Positions 43,087 through 53,452 of a DNA stretch of 64,000 nt are shown here, piece by piece. Under the pieces are notes generated by a model. The model was not told the origin of the DNA, searched no databases, and was given only the letters and a program-made list of their open reading frames with translations. The stretch is from positions 248,001 to 312,000 of the forward strand of contig NZ_MZMU01000012.1 in the NCBI RefSeq assembly GCF_004123835.1, read 5' to 3'. Position 1 is the first letter of the stretch; each line of letters opens with the position of its first letter. This DNA is from Rhizobium leguminosarum (lineage in GTDB: Bacteria > Pseudomonadota > Alphaproteobacteria > Rhizobiales > Rhizobiaceae). The translations under genes were made by a program, and so were the position numbers.

Positions 43087-44187
43087 ATGCTGATCTGGCT
43101 TGTCGAACTGTCGGAATATTTCAAATTTCTGAATCTGTTCAGATATATTACCTTCCGCACGGGGGCTGCTCTCTTTACCTCAGCACTGATCGTCTTCCTG
43201 TTCGGGCCGACGATCATCAATTCGCTGCGCATCCGGCAGGGCAAGGGCCAGCCGATCCGCGCCGACGGCCCGCAGACCCATTTCAAGAAGGCCGGCACGC
43301 CGACCATGGGCGGGCTGATGATCCTCGCCGGCATCGTCGGCGCGTCGCTGCTCTGGGCGGATCTTTCCAACGTCTATGTCGTCGCCACGCTGCTGGTGAC
43401 GCTTGGCTTCGGCGCGATCGGCTTCTACGACGATTATCTCAAGGTAACGAAGCAGAGCCACATGGGCTTTTCCGGCAAGGCGCGTCTCGGCATCGAATTC
43501 GTCATCGCCGGCATCGCCGTCTATTTCATGATGCGCACCGCCCTTGCCTCGGGGATTGCCGGCTCGACCTTCGGCTCCTCGATCGCCTTTCCCTTCTTCA
43601 AGGACTTCATGATCAATATCGGCATCATGTTCGTCGTCTTCGGCGGCTTCGTCATCGTCGGCGCCGGCAATGCCGTCAACCTGACCGACGGTCTTGACGG
43701 GCTTGCCATCGTGCCGGTGATGATCGCCGCCGCCTCCTTCGGCGTCATCGCCTATCTCGCCGGCAACGTGGTGTTTGCCAATTACCTGCAGATCAATTTC
43801 GTGCCCGGCACCGGCGAACTCGCCGTCGTGCTTGGCGCCGTCATCGGCGCCGGCCTCGGCTTTCTCTGGTTCAATGCGCCGCCGGCCGCCATCTTCATGG
43901 GCGATACGGGGTCGCTGGCACTCGGCGGCACGATCGGCACCGTCGCCGTCGCCACCAAGCACGAGATCGTCATGGCAATCATCGGCGGCCTCTTTGTCAT
44001 CGAGACGCTGTCGGTCATCATCCAGGTCGGTTTCTTCAAGATGACCGGCCGGCGTGTCTTCCTGATGGCGCCAATCCATCATCACTTCGAGAAGAAGGGC
44101 TGGACCGAGAGCCAGGTGGTGATCCGCTTCTGGATCGTCGCCGTCGGCCTTGCGATGCTCGGCCTTTCGACGCTGAAGCTCCGGTGA
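43087..44187 (+). CDS. mraY: Phospho-MurNAc-pentapeptide transferase MraY
   Basis: A 366-residue inner-membrane enzyme with about ten helices that makes lipid I. Key sites are PTMGGL, FYDDYLK (Mg-binding Asp pair), [12 protein letters not shown] (catalytic Asp), [10 protein letters not shown] and APIHHHFE (His-rich cytosolic loop). It follows murF after 22 bases. The enzyme is the target of tunicamycin-type and phage lysis inhibitors in other bacteria. Confidence 0.96.
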   Translation: MLIWLVELSEYFKFLNLFRYITFRTGAALFTSALIVFLFGPTIINSLRIRQGKGQPIRADGPQTHFKKAGTPTMGGLMILAGIVGASLLWADLSNVYVVATLLVTLGFGAIGFYDDYLKVTKQSHMGFSGKARLGIEFVIAGIAVYFMMRTALASGIAGSTFGSSIAFPFFKDFMINIGIMFVVFGGFVIVGAGNAVNLTDGLDGLAIVPVMIAAASFGVIAYLAGNVVFANYLQINFVPGTGELAVVLGAVIGAGLGFLWFNAPPAAIFMGDTGSLALGGTIGTVAVATKHEIVMAIIGGLFVIETLSVIIQVGFFKMTGRRVFLMAPIHHHFEKKGWTESQVVIRFWIVAVGLAMLGLSTLKLR

Positions 44188-44194
44188 GGCGGCG

Positions 44195-45607
44195 ATGATC
44201 CCGGTCACGACGCTCAAGGACAGGAAGGTCGCGCTCTTCGGGCTCGGCGGCTCCGGCTTTGCCACCGCCCGGGCGCTGATATCAGGCGGTGCCGAGGTGA
44301 CCGCCTGGGACGACAATCCCGACAGTGTCGCCAAGGCCGCTGCCGAAGGCATCAGGACGGAAGACCTGCACAACATCGATTGGAGCCAGCAGGCGCTGTT
44401 CGTGCTGTCGCCCGGCGTGCCGCTCACTCATCCGAAGCCGCACTGGACCGTCGATCTTGCGCGGGCCGCCGGCGTCGATATCGTCGGCGACGTCGAACTC
44501 TTCGTGCGCGAGCGCCGCGCCCAGGCGCCGGATTGCCCTTTCATCGCCATAACCGGCACCAACGGCAAGTCGACCACGACGGCGCTGATCGCCCATATCC
44601 TGAAATCATCAGGCTACGACACGCAGCTCGGCGGCAATATCGGCACTGCGGTGCTGACGCTCGATCCGCCGAAGGCCGAGCGTTATTATGTCGTCGAATG
44701 CTCCTCCTATCAGATCGATCTGGCGCCGACGCTGGACCCGTCTGCCGGCATCCTGCTCAACCTGACGCCCGATCATCTCGACCGTCACGGCACCATGCAG
44801 CATTATGCCGATATCAAGGAAAGGCTGGTCGCCGGCAGCGATGTCGCGATCGTCGGCGTCGATGACAGCCATTCGGCGCTGATCGCCGACCGCGTCGAGC
44901 GGGCAGGCGTCAAGGTGGTCCGGATTTCGCGCCGCAACGTGCTGACCGACGGTATCTATGCCGAGGGCACCAAACTCATCCAGGCTGCCGGCGGCGCCAT
45001 GCTGCCCTTCGCCGATCTCGATGGCATCCAGACGCTGCGCGGCAGCCATAATGTGCAAAACGCAGCCGCAGCCGTCGCCGCCTGCCTTGCCGTCGGGGTT
45101 TCTGCCGACGACATCCGCGCCGGCCTTGCTTCCTTCCCTGGCCTCAAGCACCGCATGCAGCCGGTCGGCAGACGCGGCCGCGTCGTCTTCGTCAACGATT
45201 CCAAGGCGACCAACGCCGATGCGGCGGCGCCGGCCCTTTCGAGCTATGATCGCATCTACTGGATCGCCGGCGGCCTGCCGAAGGCCGGCGGCATTACGAC
45301 GCTCGCGCCCTATTTCCCGCGCATCGCCAAGGCCTATCTGATCGGCGAGGCGGCGGCGGAGTTCGCGGCGACACTCGGCGAGGCCGTACCTTACGAGATC
45401 TCGGGCACGCTGGAGCAGGCGGTCGCGCATGCGGCAGCGGATGCGGAGCGCGACGAGGCCGCTGCTTCTGCCGTGATGTTATCCCCGGCTTGCGCAAGCT
45501 TCGACCAGTATAAGAACTTCGAAGTCAGGGGCGATGCCTTTGTCGGCCACGTGGCGGCACTTGACGGAATGACGATGCTGATCGGTCCGGCAACAGGAGA
45601 AAAATGA
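44195..45607 (+). CDS. murD: UDP-MurNAc-L-alanine:D-glutamate ligase MurD
   Basis: A 470-residue Mur ligase adding D-glutamate. The N-terminal Rossmann start [18 protein letters not shown], the ATP loop GTNGKSTTT (about 114-122), [19 protein letters not shown] and NDSKATN are all present. The start follows mraY by seven bases with GAGG before it. The C-terminus holds the usual [22 protein letters not shown] end. Confidence 0.96.
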   Translation: MIPVTTLKDRKVALFGLGGSGFATARALISGGAEVTAWDDNPDSVAKAAAEGIRTEDLHNIDWSQQALFVLSPGVPLTHPKPHWTVDLARAAGVDIVGDVELFVRERRAQAPDCPFIAITGTNGKSTTTALIAHILKSSGYDTQLGGNIGTAVLTLDPPKAERYYVVECSSYQIDLAPTLDPSAGILLNLTPDHLDRHGTMQHYADIKERLVAGSDVAIVGVDDSHSALIADRVERAGVKVVRISRRNVLTDGIYAEGTKLIQAAGGAMLPFADLDGIQTLRGSHNVQNAAAAVAACLAVGVSADDIRAGLASFPGLKHRMQPVGRRGRVVFVNDSKATNADAAAPALSSYDRIYWIAGGLPKAGGITTLAPYFPRIAKAYLIGEAAAEFAATLGEAVPYEISGTLEQAVAHAAADAERDEAAASAVMLSPACASFDQYKNFEVRGDAFVGHVAALDGMTMLIGPATGEK

Positions 45608-45608
45608 T

Positions 45609-46763
45609 ATGGTAAGCCGCGCGGAACGTGGGCCTCTGGCCGATTGGTTCTGGACCATCGACCGCTTCTTCCTGGCGATGTTCATCTTCCTGATGGGCAT
45701 TGGCTTCATGCTGTCGTTTGCGGCATCTCCCGCGGTTGCCGAGCGTATCGGGCTCGAGCCTTTCCACTTCGTCAAGCGCCAGGCGGCCTTCATGATCCCC
45801 TCGATCGCCGTGATGCTCGGGCTTTCTTTCCTGACGCCACGCCAGGTGCGGCGAACCGCGATCCTGATCCTGATCATCTCGCTCGCCATGATGGTGCTGG
45901 TTCTGTTTGTCGGGCAGGAGGTCAAGGGCGGCAGGCGCTGGATCTGGATCGCCGGGCTTTCCATTCAGCCGTCGGAATTCATGAAGCCCGCCTTCGTCGT
46001 GGTCTGCGCCTGGCTGTTTGCCGAACATGCGCGCCAGCCGGAGATCCCCGGCAATCTCTTTGCTATCATCCTGTTCGGCATCGTTGCGGCGCTTCTCATC
46101 GCGCAGCCGGACCTCGGCCAGACCATCCTGACGACCGCCGTCTGGGGCGGCATGTTCTTCATGGCCGGCATGCCGTGGATCTGGATCGTGCTGCTCGGTA
46201 TCGGCGGTGCCGGCGGCCTGCTCAGCGCCTATTACGTCTTTCCGCACGTCGCCGGCCGAATAGACAAGTTCATGACCGGCGAGGGTGATACTTTCCAGAT
46301 CGACACCGCGCGCGAGGCGATCATCCGCGGCAGCTGGTTCGGCCAGGGACCAGGCGAGGGTATCGTCAAGCGCATCATCCCGGATGCGCATACCGACTTC
46401 ATCTTCTCGGTCGCGGCCGAGGAGTTCGGCATTGTGTTCTGCATGGCACTCGTCGCGCTGTTTACCGTGCTGGTGCTGCGCGGCCTCTCGCATGCCTATC
46501 GCGAGCGCAACGATTTCAACCGCTTCGCCGTCGCCGGCCTGGTGCTGCAGATGGGCATCCAGTCGATCATCAATATCGGCGTCAATCTCGAACTGCTGCC
46601 GGCGAAGGGCATGACGCTGCCGCTGATTTCCTATGGCGGCTCGTCTATGGTGGCTATCTGCGTCACCGCCGGCTTCATTCTGGCGCTGACACGCCATCGA
46701 CCGGAAAAACGTGCGCAGGACCGGAGCCTCTTCCGTGTCCCGCATGGCATGCCGGCGGAGTAG
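45609..46763 (+). CDS. ftsW: SEDS peptidoglycan polymerase FtsW
   Basis: A 384-residue inner-membrane protein of ten helices that polymerises lipid II at the septum with FtsI. Landmarks are KGGRRWIWIAGLSIQPSE (about 107-124), QPDLGQT, GQGPGEG, HTDFIFSVAAEEFG (catalytic Asp loop), and LPLISYGGSS near the C-terminus. One base separates it from murD; the murG ribosome site lies at its end. The position between murD and murG rules for FtsW over RodA. Confidence 0.95.
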   Translation: MVSRAERGPLADWFWTIDRFFLAMFIFLMGIGFMLSFAASPAVAERIGLEPFHFVKRQAAFMIPSIAVMLGLSFLTPRQVRRTAILILIISLAMMVLVLFVGQEVKGGRRWIWIAGLSIQPSEFMKPAFVVVCAWLFAEHARQPEIPGNLFAIILFGIVAALLIAQPDLGQTILTTAVWGGMFFMAGMPWIWIVLLGIGGAGGLLSAYYVFPHVAGRIDKFMTGEGDTFQIDTAREAIIRGSWFGQGPGEGIVKRIIPDAHTDFIFSVAAEEFGIVFCMALVALFTVLVLRGLSHAYRERNDFNRFAVAGLVLQMGIQSIINIGVNLELLPAKGMTLPLISYGGSSMVAICVTAGFILALTRHRPEKRAQDRSLFRVPHGMPAE

Positions 46764-46769
46764 AAGACC

Positions 46770-47894
46770 ATGAGCAAAGGCATCGTGCTGCTTGCCGCCG
46801 GGGGAACCGGCGGCCATGTGTTCCCGGCGGAGGCGCTGGCCTTCAAGCTGAAGGAGCGCGGCTATTCGGTGCATCTCGTCACGGACAGCCGGGCGGAGCG
46901 TTATGCCGGCAAGTTCCCGGCCGAGGAAATTCATGTCGTGCCATCGGCGACGATCGGCTCGAAGAACCCGGTTGCCGTCGCCCGCTCATTGTGGACACTC
47001 TGGAGCGGCATGCGGGCAGCAAAGAAGCTGATCCAGCGGCTGCAACCGGTCATCGTCGTCGGTTTCGGCGGTTATCCCACCGTGCCGCCGCTGCTTGCCG
47101 CTACCCGGCTCGGCGTGCCCTCGATGATCCACGAGCAGAACGCCGTGATGGGCCGTGCCAACAAGGCCTTAGCAACCCGCGTGCAGGCCATCGCCGGCGG
47201 TTTCCTGCCGGAGGGCGGTGCCGCCTTTCCGGACAAGACGGTGACGACGGGCAATCCGGTCCGCCCGGCGATCATTGCCGCGGCCGAGGTGCCTTACACG
47301 CCGTCGCATCCGGGTGAGGCCTTCAACCTCGTCGTCTTCGGGGGCAGCCAGGGCGCGCAATATTTCTCCAAGGCGCTGCCGACGGCGATCAGCCTGCTCG
47401 ACGACGCGCTTCGCGTGCGCCTGCGCATCACCCAGCAGGTGCGTCCCGAGGATATGGAGATGGTCAGCGGCTGCGTCGCCAAGCTGGAGATGGGAGCCGA
47501 TATCGCACCCTTCTTCACCGACATGGCCGAGAGGCTGGCGAGGGCGCATCTTGTCATCTGCCGTTCGGGTGCCTCGACGGTTTCGGAAATTTCCGTCATC
47601 GGCCGGCCTGCCGTGCTCGTGCCTTACCCGCACGCTCTCGATCACGACCAGGCGGCGAATGCGGCGGCACTCGCTGCGACCGGCGGGGCGAAGGTGATCG
47701 CCCAGTCGGAGCTTTCGCCGGAGAAGATCGCGGCGATCCTGACGGCTGTCATGAACGATCCGGAAAAGCTTTCGCACATGGCGGCGGCGGCGAAACTCGC
47801 CGGGAAACCCGATGCCGCGAACTTGCTTGCCGACATGGTTGAGGCTATTGCCGCCGGACGGACAACTACGGAATTCAAGAGGACACGCGCATGA
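46770..47894 (+). CDS. murG: UDP-GlcNAc:lipid I GlcNAc transferase MurG
   Basis: A 374-residue peripheral membrane GT28 glycosyltransferase making lipid II. The N-terminal [10 protein letters not shown] (about 11-20) and [14 protein letters not shown], and in the C-terminal half [20 protein letters not shown] and [10 protein letters not shown] form the donor and acceptor sites. The stop overlaps the murC start by four bases. Confidence 0.96.
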   Translation: MSKGIVLLAAGGTGGHVFPAEALAFKLKERGYSVHLVTDSRAERYAGKFPAEEIHVVPSATIGSKNPVAVARSLWTLWSGMRAAKKLIQRLQPVIVVGFGGYPTVPPLLAATRLGVPSMIHEQNAVMGRANKALATRVQAIAGGFLPEGGAAFPDKTVTTGNPVRPAIIAAAEVPYTPSHPGEAFNLVVFGGSQGAQYFSKALPTAISLLDDALRVRLRITQQVRPEDMEMVSGCVAKLEMGADIAPFFTDMAERLARAHLVICRSGASTVSEISVIGRPAVLVPYPHALDHDQAANAAALAATGGAKVIAQSELSPEKIAAILTAVMNDPEKLSHMAAAAKLAGKPDAANLLADMVEAIAAGRTTTEFKRTRA

Positions 47895-49306
47895 AACTGC
47901 CGAAGACGATCGGTCTCGTCCATTTCATCGGCATCGGCGGGATCGGCATGAGCGGTATTGCCGAGGTGCTGCACAATCTCGGCCACAAGGTGCAGGGATC
48001 GGACCAGGCTGACAGCGCCAATGTCCAGCGCCTGCGCGACAAGGGCATTGAGGTGTTCGTCGGTCACCGGCCTGAAAACCTGGGTGAGGCCGAAGTCGTC
48101 GTCGTCTCGACGGCAATCAAGAAGAGCAATCCGGAACTCATCGCCGCGCGCGAAAAGCTGCTGCCGGTGGTGCGCCGCGCCGAGATGCTGGCCGAGCTGA
48201 TGCGCTTCCGCAATGCGATCGCCATCGGCGGCACGCATGGCAAGACGACGACCACCTCGCTGGTCGCCACGCTGCTCGAAGCCGGCGGGCTCGACCCGAC
48301 CGTCATCAATGGCGGCATCATCAACGCCTACGGCACCAATGCCCGCATGGGCGAGGGCGAGTGGATGGTGGTCGAGGCCGACGAATCGGATGGCACCTTC
48401 CTGAAGCTTCCGGCCGATGTCGCGGTCATCACCAATATCGACCCGGAACATCTCGACCATTACGGCAATTTCGACGCCGTGCGCGCCGCCTTTAGGCAGT
48501 TCGTCGAGAACGTGCCGTTCTACGGTTTCGGCGTCATGTGCCTCGACCATCCCGAGGTGCAGTCGCTGGTCGGCCGCATCGAGGACCGCAAGATCATCAC
48601 CTATGGCGAGAACCCGCAGGCCGATGTGCGCTTCAAGAATGTGCGCATCGACGGCACGCGCTCGATCTTCGACGTCGAAATCCGCCGCCGCCGCACCGGC
48701 CAGGTAATCGAACTCAAGGGGCTGGTCATGCCGATGCCCGGACGGCATAATATCTCCAACGCGACGGCCGCGATTGCCGTTGCCAACCGGCTCGGCATAT
48801 CGAGCGCAGATATCGCTAAGGGGCTTGCTTCCTTCGGCGGCGTCAAGCGCCGCTTCACGCTGACCGGCGAATGGAACGGGGTGCAGATCTTCGACGATTA
48901 CGGCCATCATCCCGTCGAGATCAAGGCGGTGCTGCGCGCCGCCCGAGAATCCTGCAAGGGGCGCGTCATCGCGGTCCACCAGCCGCACCGCTATAGCCGT
49001 CTTGCGAGCCTATTCGAGGAATTCGCCGCCTGCTTCAACGATGCCGACAGCATTTTCCTGGCACCCGTCTATGCGGCGGGGGAGGATCCGATCGAGGGTA
49101 TCGATTCCGTGTCGCTGGTCTCGCGCATAAAATCCGGTGGCCATCGCGACGCCCGCTTTCTAACTTCGGCGGAGCTTCTGCCGCAGATGGTTGCGGAGGT
49201 TGCAAAGCCTGGTGATTTCGTGGTTCTGTTGGGGGCTGGGAGCATCACATCCTGGGCAGCGGCACTGCCCAAGCAACTGGAAGGCCTATCGGGAAAGTCC
49301 GTATGA
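47891..49306 (+). CDS. murC: UDP-MurNAc:L-alanine ligase MurC
   Basis: A 471-residue ligase adding the first stem residue. [15 protein letters not shown] (about 12-26), the ATP loop [10 protein letters not shown] (about 113-122), [19 protein letters not shown] and [10 protein letters not shown] are conserved. It starts within the murG stop (ATGA) and ends within the murB start (ATGA), so the three genes are one translationally coupled unit. Confidence 0.96.
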   Translation: MKLPKTIGLVHFIGIGGIGMSGIAEVLHNLGHKVQGSDQADSANVQRLRDKGIEVFVGHRPENLGEAEVVVVSTAIKKSNPELIAAREKLLPVVRRAEMLAELMRFRNAIAIGGTHGKTTTTSLVATLLEAGGLDPTVINGGIINAYGTNARMGEGEWMVVEADESDGTFLKLPADVAVITNIDPEHLDHYGNFDAVRAAFRQFVENVPFYGFGVMCLDHPEVQSLVGRIEDRKIITYGENPQADVRFKNVRIDGTRSIFDVEIRRRRTGQVIELKGLVMPMPGRHNISNATAAIAVANRLGISSADIAKGLASFGGVKRRFTLTGEWNGVQIFDDYGHHPVEIKAVLRAARESCKGRVIAVHQPHRYSRLASLFEEFAACFNDADSIFLAPVYAAGEDPIEGIDSVSLVSRIKSGGHRDARFLTSAELLPQMVAEVAKPGDFVVLLGAGSITSWAAALPKQLEGLSGKSV

Positions 49307-50277
49307 AACAGGTGAATGGGGAAAAGCTTCTCGCGTCTCTCGGAGACGGTGTAAAGGATATCCGCGGTCGTATCACGCCGGATGCCCCCATGGACCGCGT
49401 CACCTGGTTCAGGGCCGGTGGCTTGGCCGAGCTGATGTTCCAGCCGCATGACGTCGACGATCTCATCGCCTTCCTGAAGATATTGCCGGAGGAGGTGCCG
49501 CTGACGGTGGTCGGCGTCGGCTCCAACATCCTGGTGCGCGACGGCGGCATTCCCGGCGTCGTGCTGCGCCTGTCGGCCAAGGGATTCGGCTTCGTCGAGC
49601 TTGCCGGCGAAAACCGCATCCTGGCCGGCGCCATCTGCCCCGATAAACATGTGGCGGCGATGGCGATGGACAACGGCATCGGCGGCTTCCATTTCTTCTA
49701 CGGGATTCCGGGCGGCATCGGTGGCGCGGCGCGCATGAATGCCGGGGCCAACGGCGTGGAGACGCGGGAGCGGCTGATCGAGGTCCATGCGGTCGACCGC
49801 AAGGGCGACAAGCATGTGCTTTCCAATGCCGAGATGGGCTATTCCTACCGGCATTCCATCGCATCGACAGATCTGATTTTCACCTCCGTGCTGTTCGAGG
49901 GCTATCCGGAAGAGCGCGCGCAGATCCGCGCCGAGATGGACGCCGTGCGCAACCATCGCGAGACTGTGCAGCCGGTGCGCGAAAAGACCGGTGGCTCGAC
50001 CTTCAAGAACCCGGCTGGTCATTCGGCCTGGAAACTGATTGACGAGGCAGGCTGCCGCGGTCTCGTCATCGGCGGAGCACAGATGTCGTCGCTGCACTGC
50101 AACTTCATGATCAACATGGGGCAGGCGACCGGCTACGATCTCGAATATCTCGGCGAACAGGTGCGTCGCGAGGTCTTCGAAAAAGAGGGCATCAAGCTTG
50201 AATGGGAAATCAAACGCCTCGGCGTCTTCATGCCCGGTCGCGAAGTGCGTCCGTTCCACGGTGTGACGAGCGAATAA
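49303..50277 (+). CDS. murB: UDP-N-acetylenolpyruvoylglucosamine reductase MurB
   Basis: A 324-residue FAD enzyme that reduces UDP-GlcNAc-enolpyruvate to UDP-MurNAc. [23 protein letters not shown] (FAD site), [16 protein letters not shown], the YSYRHS motif and GSTFKNP (catalytic Ser) are present; the layout without the extra loop marks a type II-like MurB. The stop lies four bases from the stop of an antisense epimerase, which ends the first dcw block. Confidence 0.95.
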   Translation: MKQVNGEKLLASLGDGVKDIRGRITPDAPMDRVTWFRAGGLAELMFQPHDVDDLIAFLKILPEEVPLTVVGVGSNILVRDGGIPGVVLRLSAKGFGFVELAGENRILAGAICPDKHVAAMAMDNGIGGFHFFYGIPGGIGGAARMNAGANGVETRERLIEVHAVDRKGDKHVLSNAEMGYSYRHSIASTDLIFTSVLFEGYPEERAQIRAEMDAVRNHRETVQPVREKTGGSTFKNPAGHSAWKLIDEAGCRGLVIGGAQMSSLHCNFMINMGQATGYDLEYLGEQVRREVFEKEGIKLEWEIKRLGVFMPGREVRPFHGVTSE

Positions 50278-50281
50278 CGGT

Positions 50282-51211
50282 TTACGTCACCGCAAGCTTC
50301 AGGCCTTCGTGCGGGCTGACAAGGGGCGACCAGCCGAGCACGCCGCGGGCATGGGATATGTCGACCTGCAGGGAACCGCAAAGACGCTGGTAGACGGCGT
50401 CCTTTCCCGTGACTCTCGCGCCCATCTGCAACAGGGCGGGGGGGAAGGGGAGCAGCATCGGTTTGACACCCAGCCCTGCGGCAATCCCTTCGATAAGCCC
50501 GGGAGTCGAAAGATCTTCTCCATCGCCTGCGAGAAAGGTCTCTCCGGCTGCGCCGGGATGCTTCATTCCGGCGATGATCAGATCGACGAGATTTGGAAGC
50601 GCGACCAGTGTCCGGCGGTTCTTCAGCGACGCGAAAGGGAGCGGTATCTTCTTCCGGACAAGTCCGACGAGCAGGGCGAAGTTGCCCCTGGCGCCGGGTC
50701 CATAGACGAGCGGCGGGCGAATGACGACAACTTCCATGCCTGTTCGGGCGGCGATTTCATGCAGCCCGATTTCAGTTTCCAGCTTCGAGATACCATAGGG
50801 ATCGATCGGCATTGGCGTATCGTCGTGCCGGAAGGGCCGATCGTTCTCCTCGCCATTGACCTTGATGCTGCTGATAAAGACGAACCTTTTTACGCCCGCG
50901 CGGGCGGCCTGCTCGGCGAGATTCAACGTGGCGGCGGTGTTGATCCGACGAAATTCCGCAAGCGGATCGGCTGCGCGGTCGTGCATGATGTGAACACGAG
51001 CGGCGAGATGGACGATGACATCGACACCGTCGAGAGCCGCCGTCCAGTCGGTTTCGCTCGTTATCTCGATGGGAAAATGCCGCACATTCGCCGGGAAGCG
51101 GGCGGCTGTCGAGCGCGTGGTCACCGCAAGTTCCCATATCCGCTCTCTATGCAGTCTTTCGACGAGGGGGCCACCGACAAAGCCGGCGGCGCCGGTAATG
51201 AGGCATCGCAT
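50282..51211 (-). CDS. NAD-dependent epimerase/dehydratase (extended SDR)
   Basis: A 309-residue nucleotide-sugar-type SDR. The NAD motif GAAGFVGGPL (about 7-16), HLAARVHIM, SSIKVNG and the catalytic YGISK pair (Y-x3-K) are intact; PPLVYGPG is typical of the UDP-glucose 4-epimerase/WcaG group. Probably makes a sugar for surface polysaccharide. It runs against the dcw cluster, with its stop four bases from that of murB and no room for a terminator between. A minus-strand terminator lies upstream of its start, insulating it. Confidence 0.87.
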   Translation of the reverse strand: MRCLITGAAGFVGGPLVERLHRERIWELAVTTRSTAARFPANVRHFPIEITSETDWTAALDGVDVIVHLAARVHIMHDRAADPLAEFRRINTAATLNLAEQAARAGVKRFVFISSIKVNGEENDRPFRHDDTPMPIDPYGISKLETEIGLHEIAARTGMEVVVIRPPLVYGPGARGNFALLVGLVRKKIPLPFASLKNRRTLVALPNLVDLIIAGMKHPGAAGETFLAGDGEDLSTPGLIEGIAAGLGVKPMLLPFPPALLQMGARVTGKDAVYQRLCGSLQVDISHARGVLGWSPLVSPHEGLKLAVT

Positions 51212-51270
51212 GATCTGTTCCCCGTTTTGCCGTGAGTGCTCCGGTTAGCGGGAAGTGCTCGCCGTATCAA

Positions 51271-51300
51271 CAAAAAAGCCGCGACGGTGGCCGTCGCGGC
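51271..51300 (-). terminator. Orphan leftward Rho-independent terminator
   Basis: GCCGCGACGG (51278-51287) and CCGTCGCGGC (51291-51300) form a perfect 10-bp stem. Read on the minus strand it is followed by TTTTTTG. No annotated leftward gene precedes it, so it implies a short leftward transcript starting between 51301 and about 51566. Confidence 0.8.
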
Positions 51301-51307
51301 CTATTGT

Positions 51308-51382
51308 TCATTTGCTGTTCGAGACCGGAGTCGGCGATGCGGAGATCGCGTCTGTCATTTTCATTCCAATCAGTATTTCCAT
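51308..51382 (-). CDS. Candidate 24-residue small protein or sRNA-embedded frame
   Basis: A minus-strand frame of 24 codons, starting MEILIGMKMTD and ending PVSNSK, preceded by AAGG eight bases before the ATG and ending seven bases before the orphan terminator hairpin. An inner ATG (MTDAIS...) follows GGAATGAAA. The codons look rhizobial (GCG, ATC, CCG, GTC), but the frame is too short to prove coding; a noncoding RNA is as likely. Function unknown. Confidence 0.25.
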   Translation of the reverse strand: MEILIGMKMTDAISASPTPVSNSK

Positions 51383-51566
51383 GGAGCGCCTTGGGAGGCT
51401 GGCGGGTCTTAACGCAATTTCAAAATGTCTCTCGCGTCGCACGCATCGCTCTCGAACCGTTTCTCGATCCTTGCGCGAAGCTTGCCACGGCAATGTCCGC
51501 GAGCTTGACCGGAATCAAATTGTAGCGGATTTGTTTAAACTCTTGGTTGAGGTTTAGGAGGCGCGC

Positions 51567-52253
51567 ATGCACAAGAGTCTAGTTGCCGAGTTTCTCGGCA
51601 CGTTCTGGCTGGTCTTCGGCGGATGCGGCAGTGCCGTGCTGGCCGCGGCCTACCCCGAGCTTGGAATTGGTTTTGTCGGTGTGGCCTTTGCGTTCGGTCT
51701 GACGGTGCTCACCATGGCCTATGCCGTGGGCGGCATTTCGGGTGGTCATTTCAATCCCGCCGTCTCCCTCGGCCTTACGGTCGCCGGCCGGTTTCCCGCG
51801 GCGCGCCTCGTTCCCTATGTCGTCGCGCAGGTTGTCGGCGCCATCGCCGCGGCCGCACTGCTCTATCTCATCGCCAGCGGCAAGGCGGGTTTCGAACTCG
51901 GCGGCTTTGCCGCCAACGGATACGGCGATCATTCTCCGGGCGGTTATTCACTGCTTTCGGCGCTGCTGATCGAAGTGCTGCTGACCATGTTCTTCCTGAT
52001 CATCATCCTGGGGTCGACCAGCAGCCGGGTGCCTGCGGGCTTCGCACCGCTTGCGATCGGCCTCGGGCTGACGCTGATCCATCTCGTTTCTATCCCCGTG
52101 ACGAATACCTCGGTCAATCCGGCGCGTTCCACCGGCCAGGCGCTTTTCGTCGGCGGCTGGGCGCTGCAGCAGCTCTGGCTGTTCTGGATTGCGCCACTTG
52201 CGGGTGGGGCGCTCGGCGGGCTCGTGTGGAAATTCCTCGACGACGCCGACTGA
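51567..52253 (+). CDS. aqpZ: Aquaporin Z
   Basis: A 228-residue six-helix water channel with both half-helix motifs, HFNPAVSLG (about residue 62) and SVNPARSTG (about residue 183). The selectivity residues fit a water channel: the small-residue pattern and the Arg after the second NPA (NPAR) are as in AqpZ. AGGAGG precedes the ATG and a strong terminator follows, so it is a one-gene unit inside the dcw region. Confidence 0.95.
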   Translation: MHKSLVAEFLGTFWLVFGGCGSAVLAAAYPELGIGFVGVAFAFGLTVLTMAYAVGGISGGHFNPAVSLGLTVAGRFPAARLVPYVVAQVVGAIAAAALLYLIASGKAGFELGGFAANGYGDHSPGGYSLLSALLIEVLLTMFFLIIILGSTSSRVPAGFAPLAIGLGLTLIHLVSIPVTNTSVNPARSTGQALFVGGWALQQLWLFWIAPLAGGALGGLVWKFLDDAD

Positions 52254-52281
52254 CTGCAAGGCACCAAGCTATCCCATTGAG

Positions 52282-52308
52282 CCCGCGCGGTTTTTCCGCG
52301 CGGGTTTT
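52282..52308 (+). terminator. Rho-independent terminator of aqpZ
   Basis: CCCGCGCGG-TTTTT-CCGCGCGGG is followed by TTTTCTGTTTTC. It separates aqpZ from the second dcw block. Confidence 0.92.
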
Positions 52309-52393
52309 CTGTTTTCGCGGATCGGTGGGCATCTTCGATCTGGCTATCCCGAAGACGAGAAGGTTAAAAAATCAAGGGCGCGGCAATACGAAG

Positions 52394-52422
52394 TTAACGA
52401 AAGTAAACACTTCATTAACCAT
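52394..52422 (+). promoter_or_regulatory. Possible CtrA-like sites upstream of ddl-ftsQAZ
   Basis: TTAACG (52394) and TTAACCAT (52415-52422) lie in an AT-rich stretch about 105-130 bases before ddl, the first gene of a block ending with ftsZ. CtrA controls ftsQAZ in Caulobacter, but no full TTAA-N7-TTAA site is seen here. Confidence 0.3.
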
Positions 52423-52525
52423 AATGATGCTCTAATGCACCCAGGTCGGACAAAGGCCTGAAACGGCGCAGACAGCTTCGCGCAAGCGTCGATTTCGAAA
52501 ATGAAAGTTATTTTTGGGGGTGTTG

Positions 52526-53452
52526 ATGAGTCGCAAGCATGTTGCTGTCCTGATGGGCGGATTTTCCTCGGAAAGGCCTGTCAGCCTTTCCTCGGGAAAG
52601 GCTTGCGCAGAAGCTCTCGAGGCGGAGGGCTTCGACGTGACGCGCATCGACGTGGCGCGCGACGTTTCCGAGAAGCTCGCCGCGCTGAAGCCCGATGTCG
52701 TCTTCAATGCGCTTCACGGCCCGTTCGGCGAGGACGGCACCATTCAGGGCATCCTCGAATATCTCGAGATCCCCTATACGCATTCGGGCGTGCTTGCCTC
52801 GGCGCTGGCGATGGACAAGGATAAGGCGAAGCTCGTTGCCGCCGCCGCCGGCATTCCGGTCGCCGAATCGCAGGTGGTCAACCGTTTCGCCTTTCCCTCG
52901 ACGCACCCGATGAAGCCGCCCTATGTGGTCAAGCCCGTCCGCGAGGGGTCGAGCTTCGGCGTCGTCATCGTCACGGAAGATCAGGCGTATCCGCCACAGA
53001 TCGTCAGCTCGCCCGAGTGGCGTTACGGCGAGGAAGTGATCGTCGAGCGCTATGTTTACGGTCGCGAACTCACCTGCGGTGTCATGGGTGAAACTCCGCT
53101 CGGCGTCACGGAAGTGGTGCCGCAGGGACACAATTTTTATGATTACGACTCCAAGTATGCGGCAGGCGGTTCAAAACACGTCATCCCCGCGAAAATTTCA
53201 CCGAATATTTACCAAAAAATACAAACATTGTCCCTAAGGGCGCATCAGGCAATCGGTTGTCGCGGCGTCAGTCGGTCCGACTTTCGTTACGACGATCGTT
53301 TCTCCGAAGACGGCGAAATCATCTGGCTGGAGGTCAATACCCAGCCAGGCATGACTCCAACCTCGCTCGTGCCCGAAATGGCCGGTCATGCCGGCTATTC
53401 ATTTGGTCAGTTTCTCCGGTGGATGGTGGAGGACGCGTCTTGTTTGCGTTGA
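52526..53452 (+). CDS. ddl: D-alanine--D-alanine ligase
   Basis: A 308-residue ATP-grasp enzyme making the D-Ala-D-Ala that MurF uses. [12 protein letters not shown] (about 10-21), [29 protein letters not shown] (ATP-binding Lys loop), [12 protein letters not shown] and EVNTQPGMT are diagnostic. ATG 52526 follows GGGGG. Its 3' end overlaps ftsQ by 13 bases, so the second dcw block starts here. Confidence 0.95.
   Translation: MSRKHVAVLMGGFSSERPVSLSSGKACAEALEAEGFDVTRIDVARDVSEKLAALKPDVVFNALHGPFGEDGTIQGILEYLEIPYTHSGVLASALAMDKDKAKLVAAAAGIPVAESQVVNRFAFPSTHPMKPPYVVKPVREGSSFGVVIVTEDQAYPPQIVSSPEWRYGEEVIVERYVYGRELTCGVMGETPLGVTEVVPQGHNFYDYDSKYAAGGSKHVIPAKISPNIYQKIQTLSLRAHQAIGCRGVSRSDFRYDDRFSEDGEIIWLEVNTQPGMTPTSLVPEMAGHAGYSFGQFLRWMVEDASCLR

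Larger units (their letters stand above)
51212..51566. other. Intergenic region between epimerase and aqpZ
   Basis: 355 bases between divergent genes. It should hold the epimerase promoter at left and the aqpZ promoter at right. It also carries a leftward terminator (51271-51300) and a candidate 24-codon minus-strand frame, listed separately. Confidence 0.6.

Noticed and set aside
51255..51557. 100-codon plus-strand frame before aqpZ
   Set aside because: No ribosome site and arginine/serine-rich composition without a domain. The minus-strand terminator suggests that the spacer's transcript runs the other way.
53257..53439. Longer N-terminus for FtsQ from 53257
   Set aside because: This part is the shifted frame of ddl. 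The Arg-rich sequence does not look like FtsQ, and TTG 53440 has a good ribosome site.
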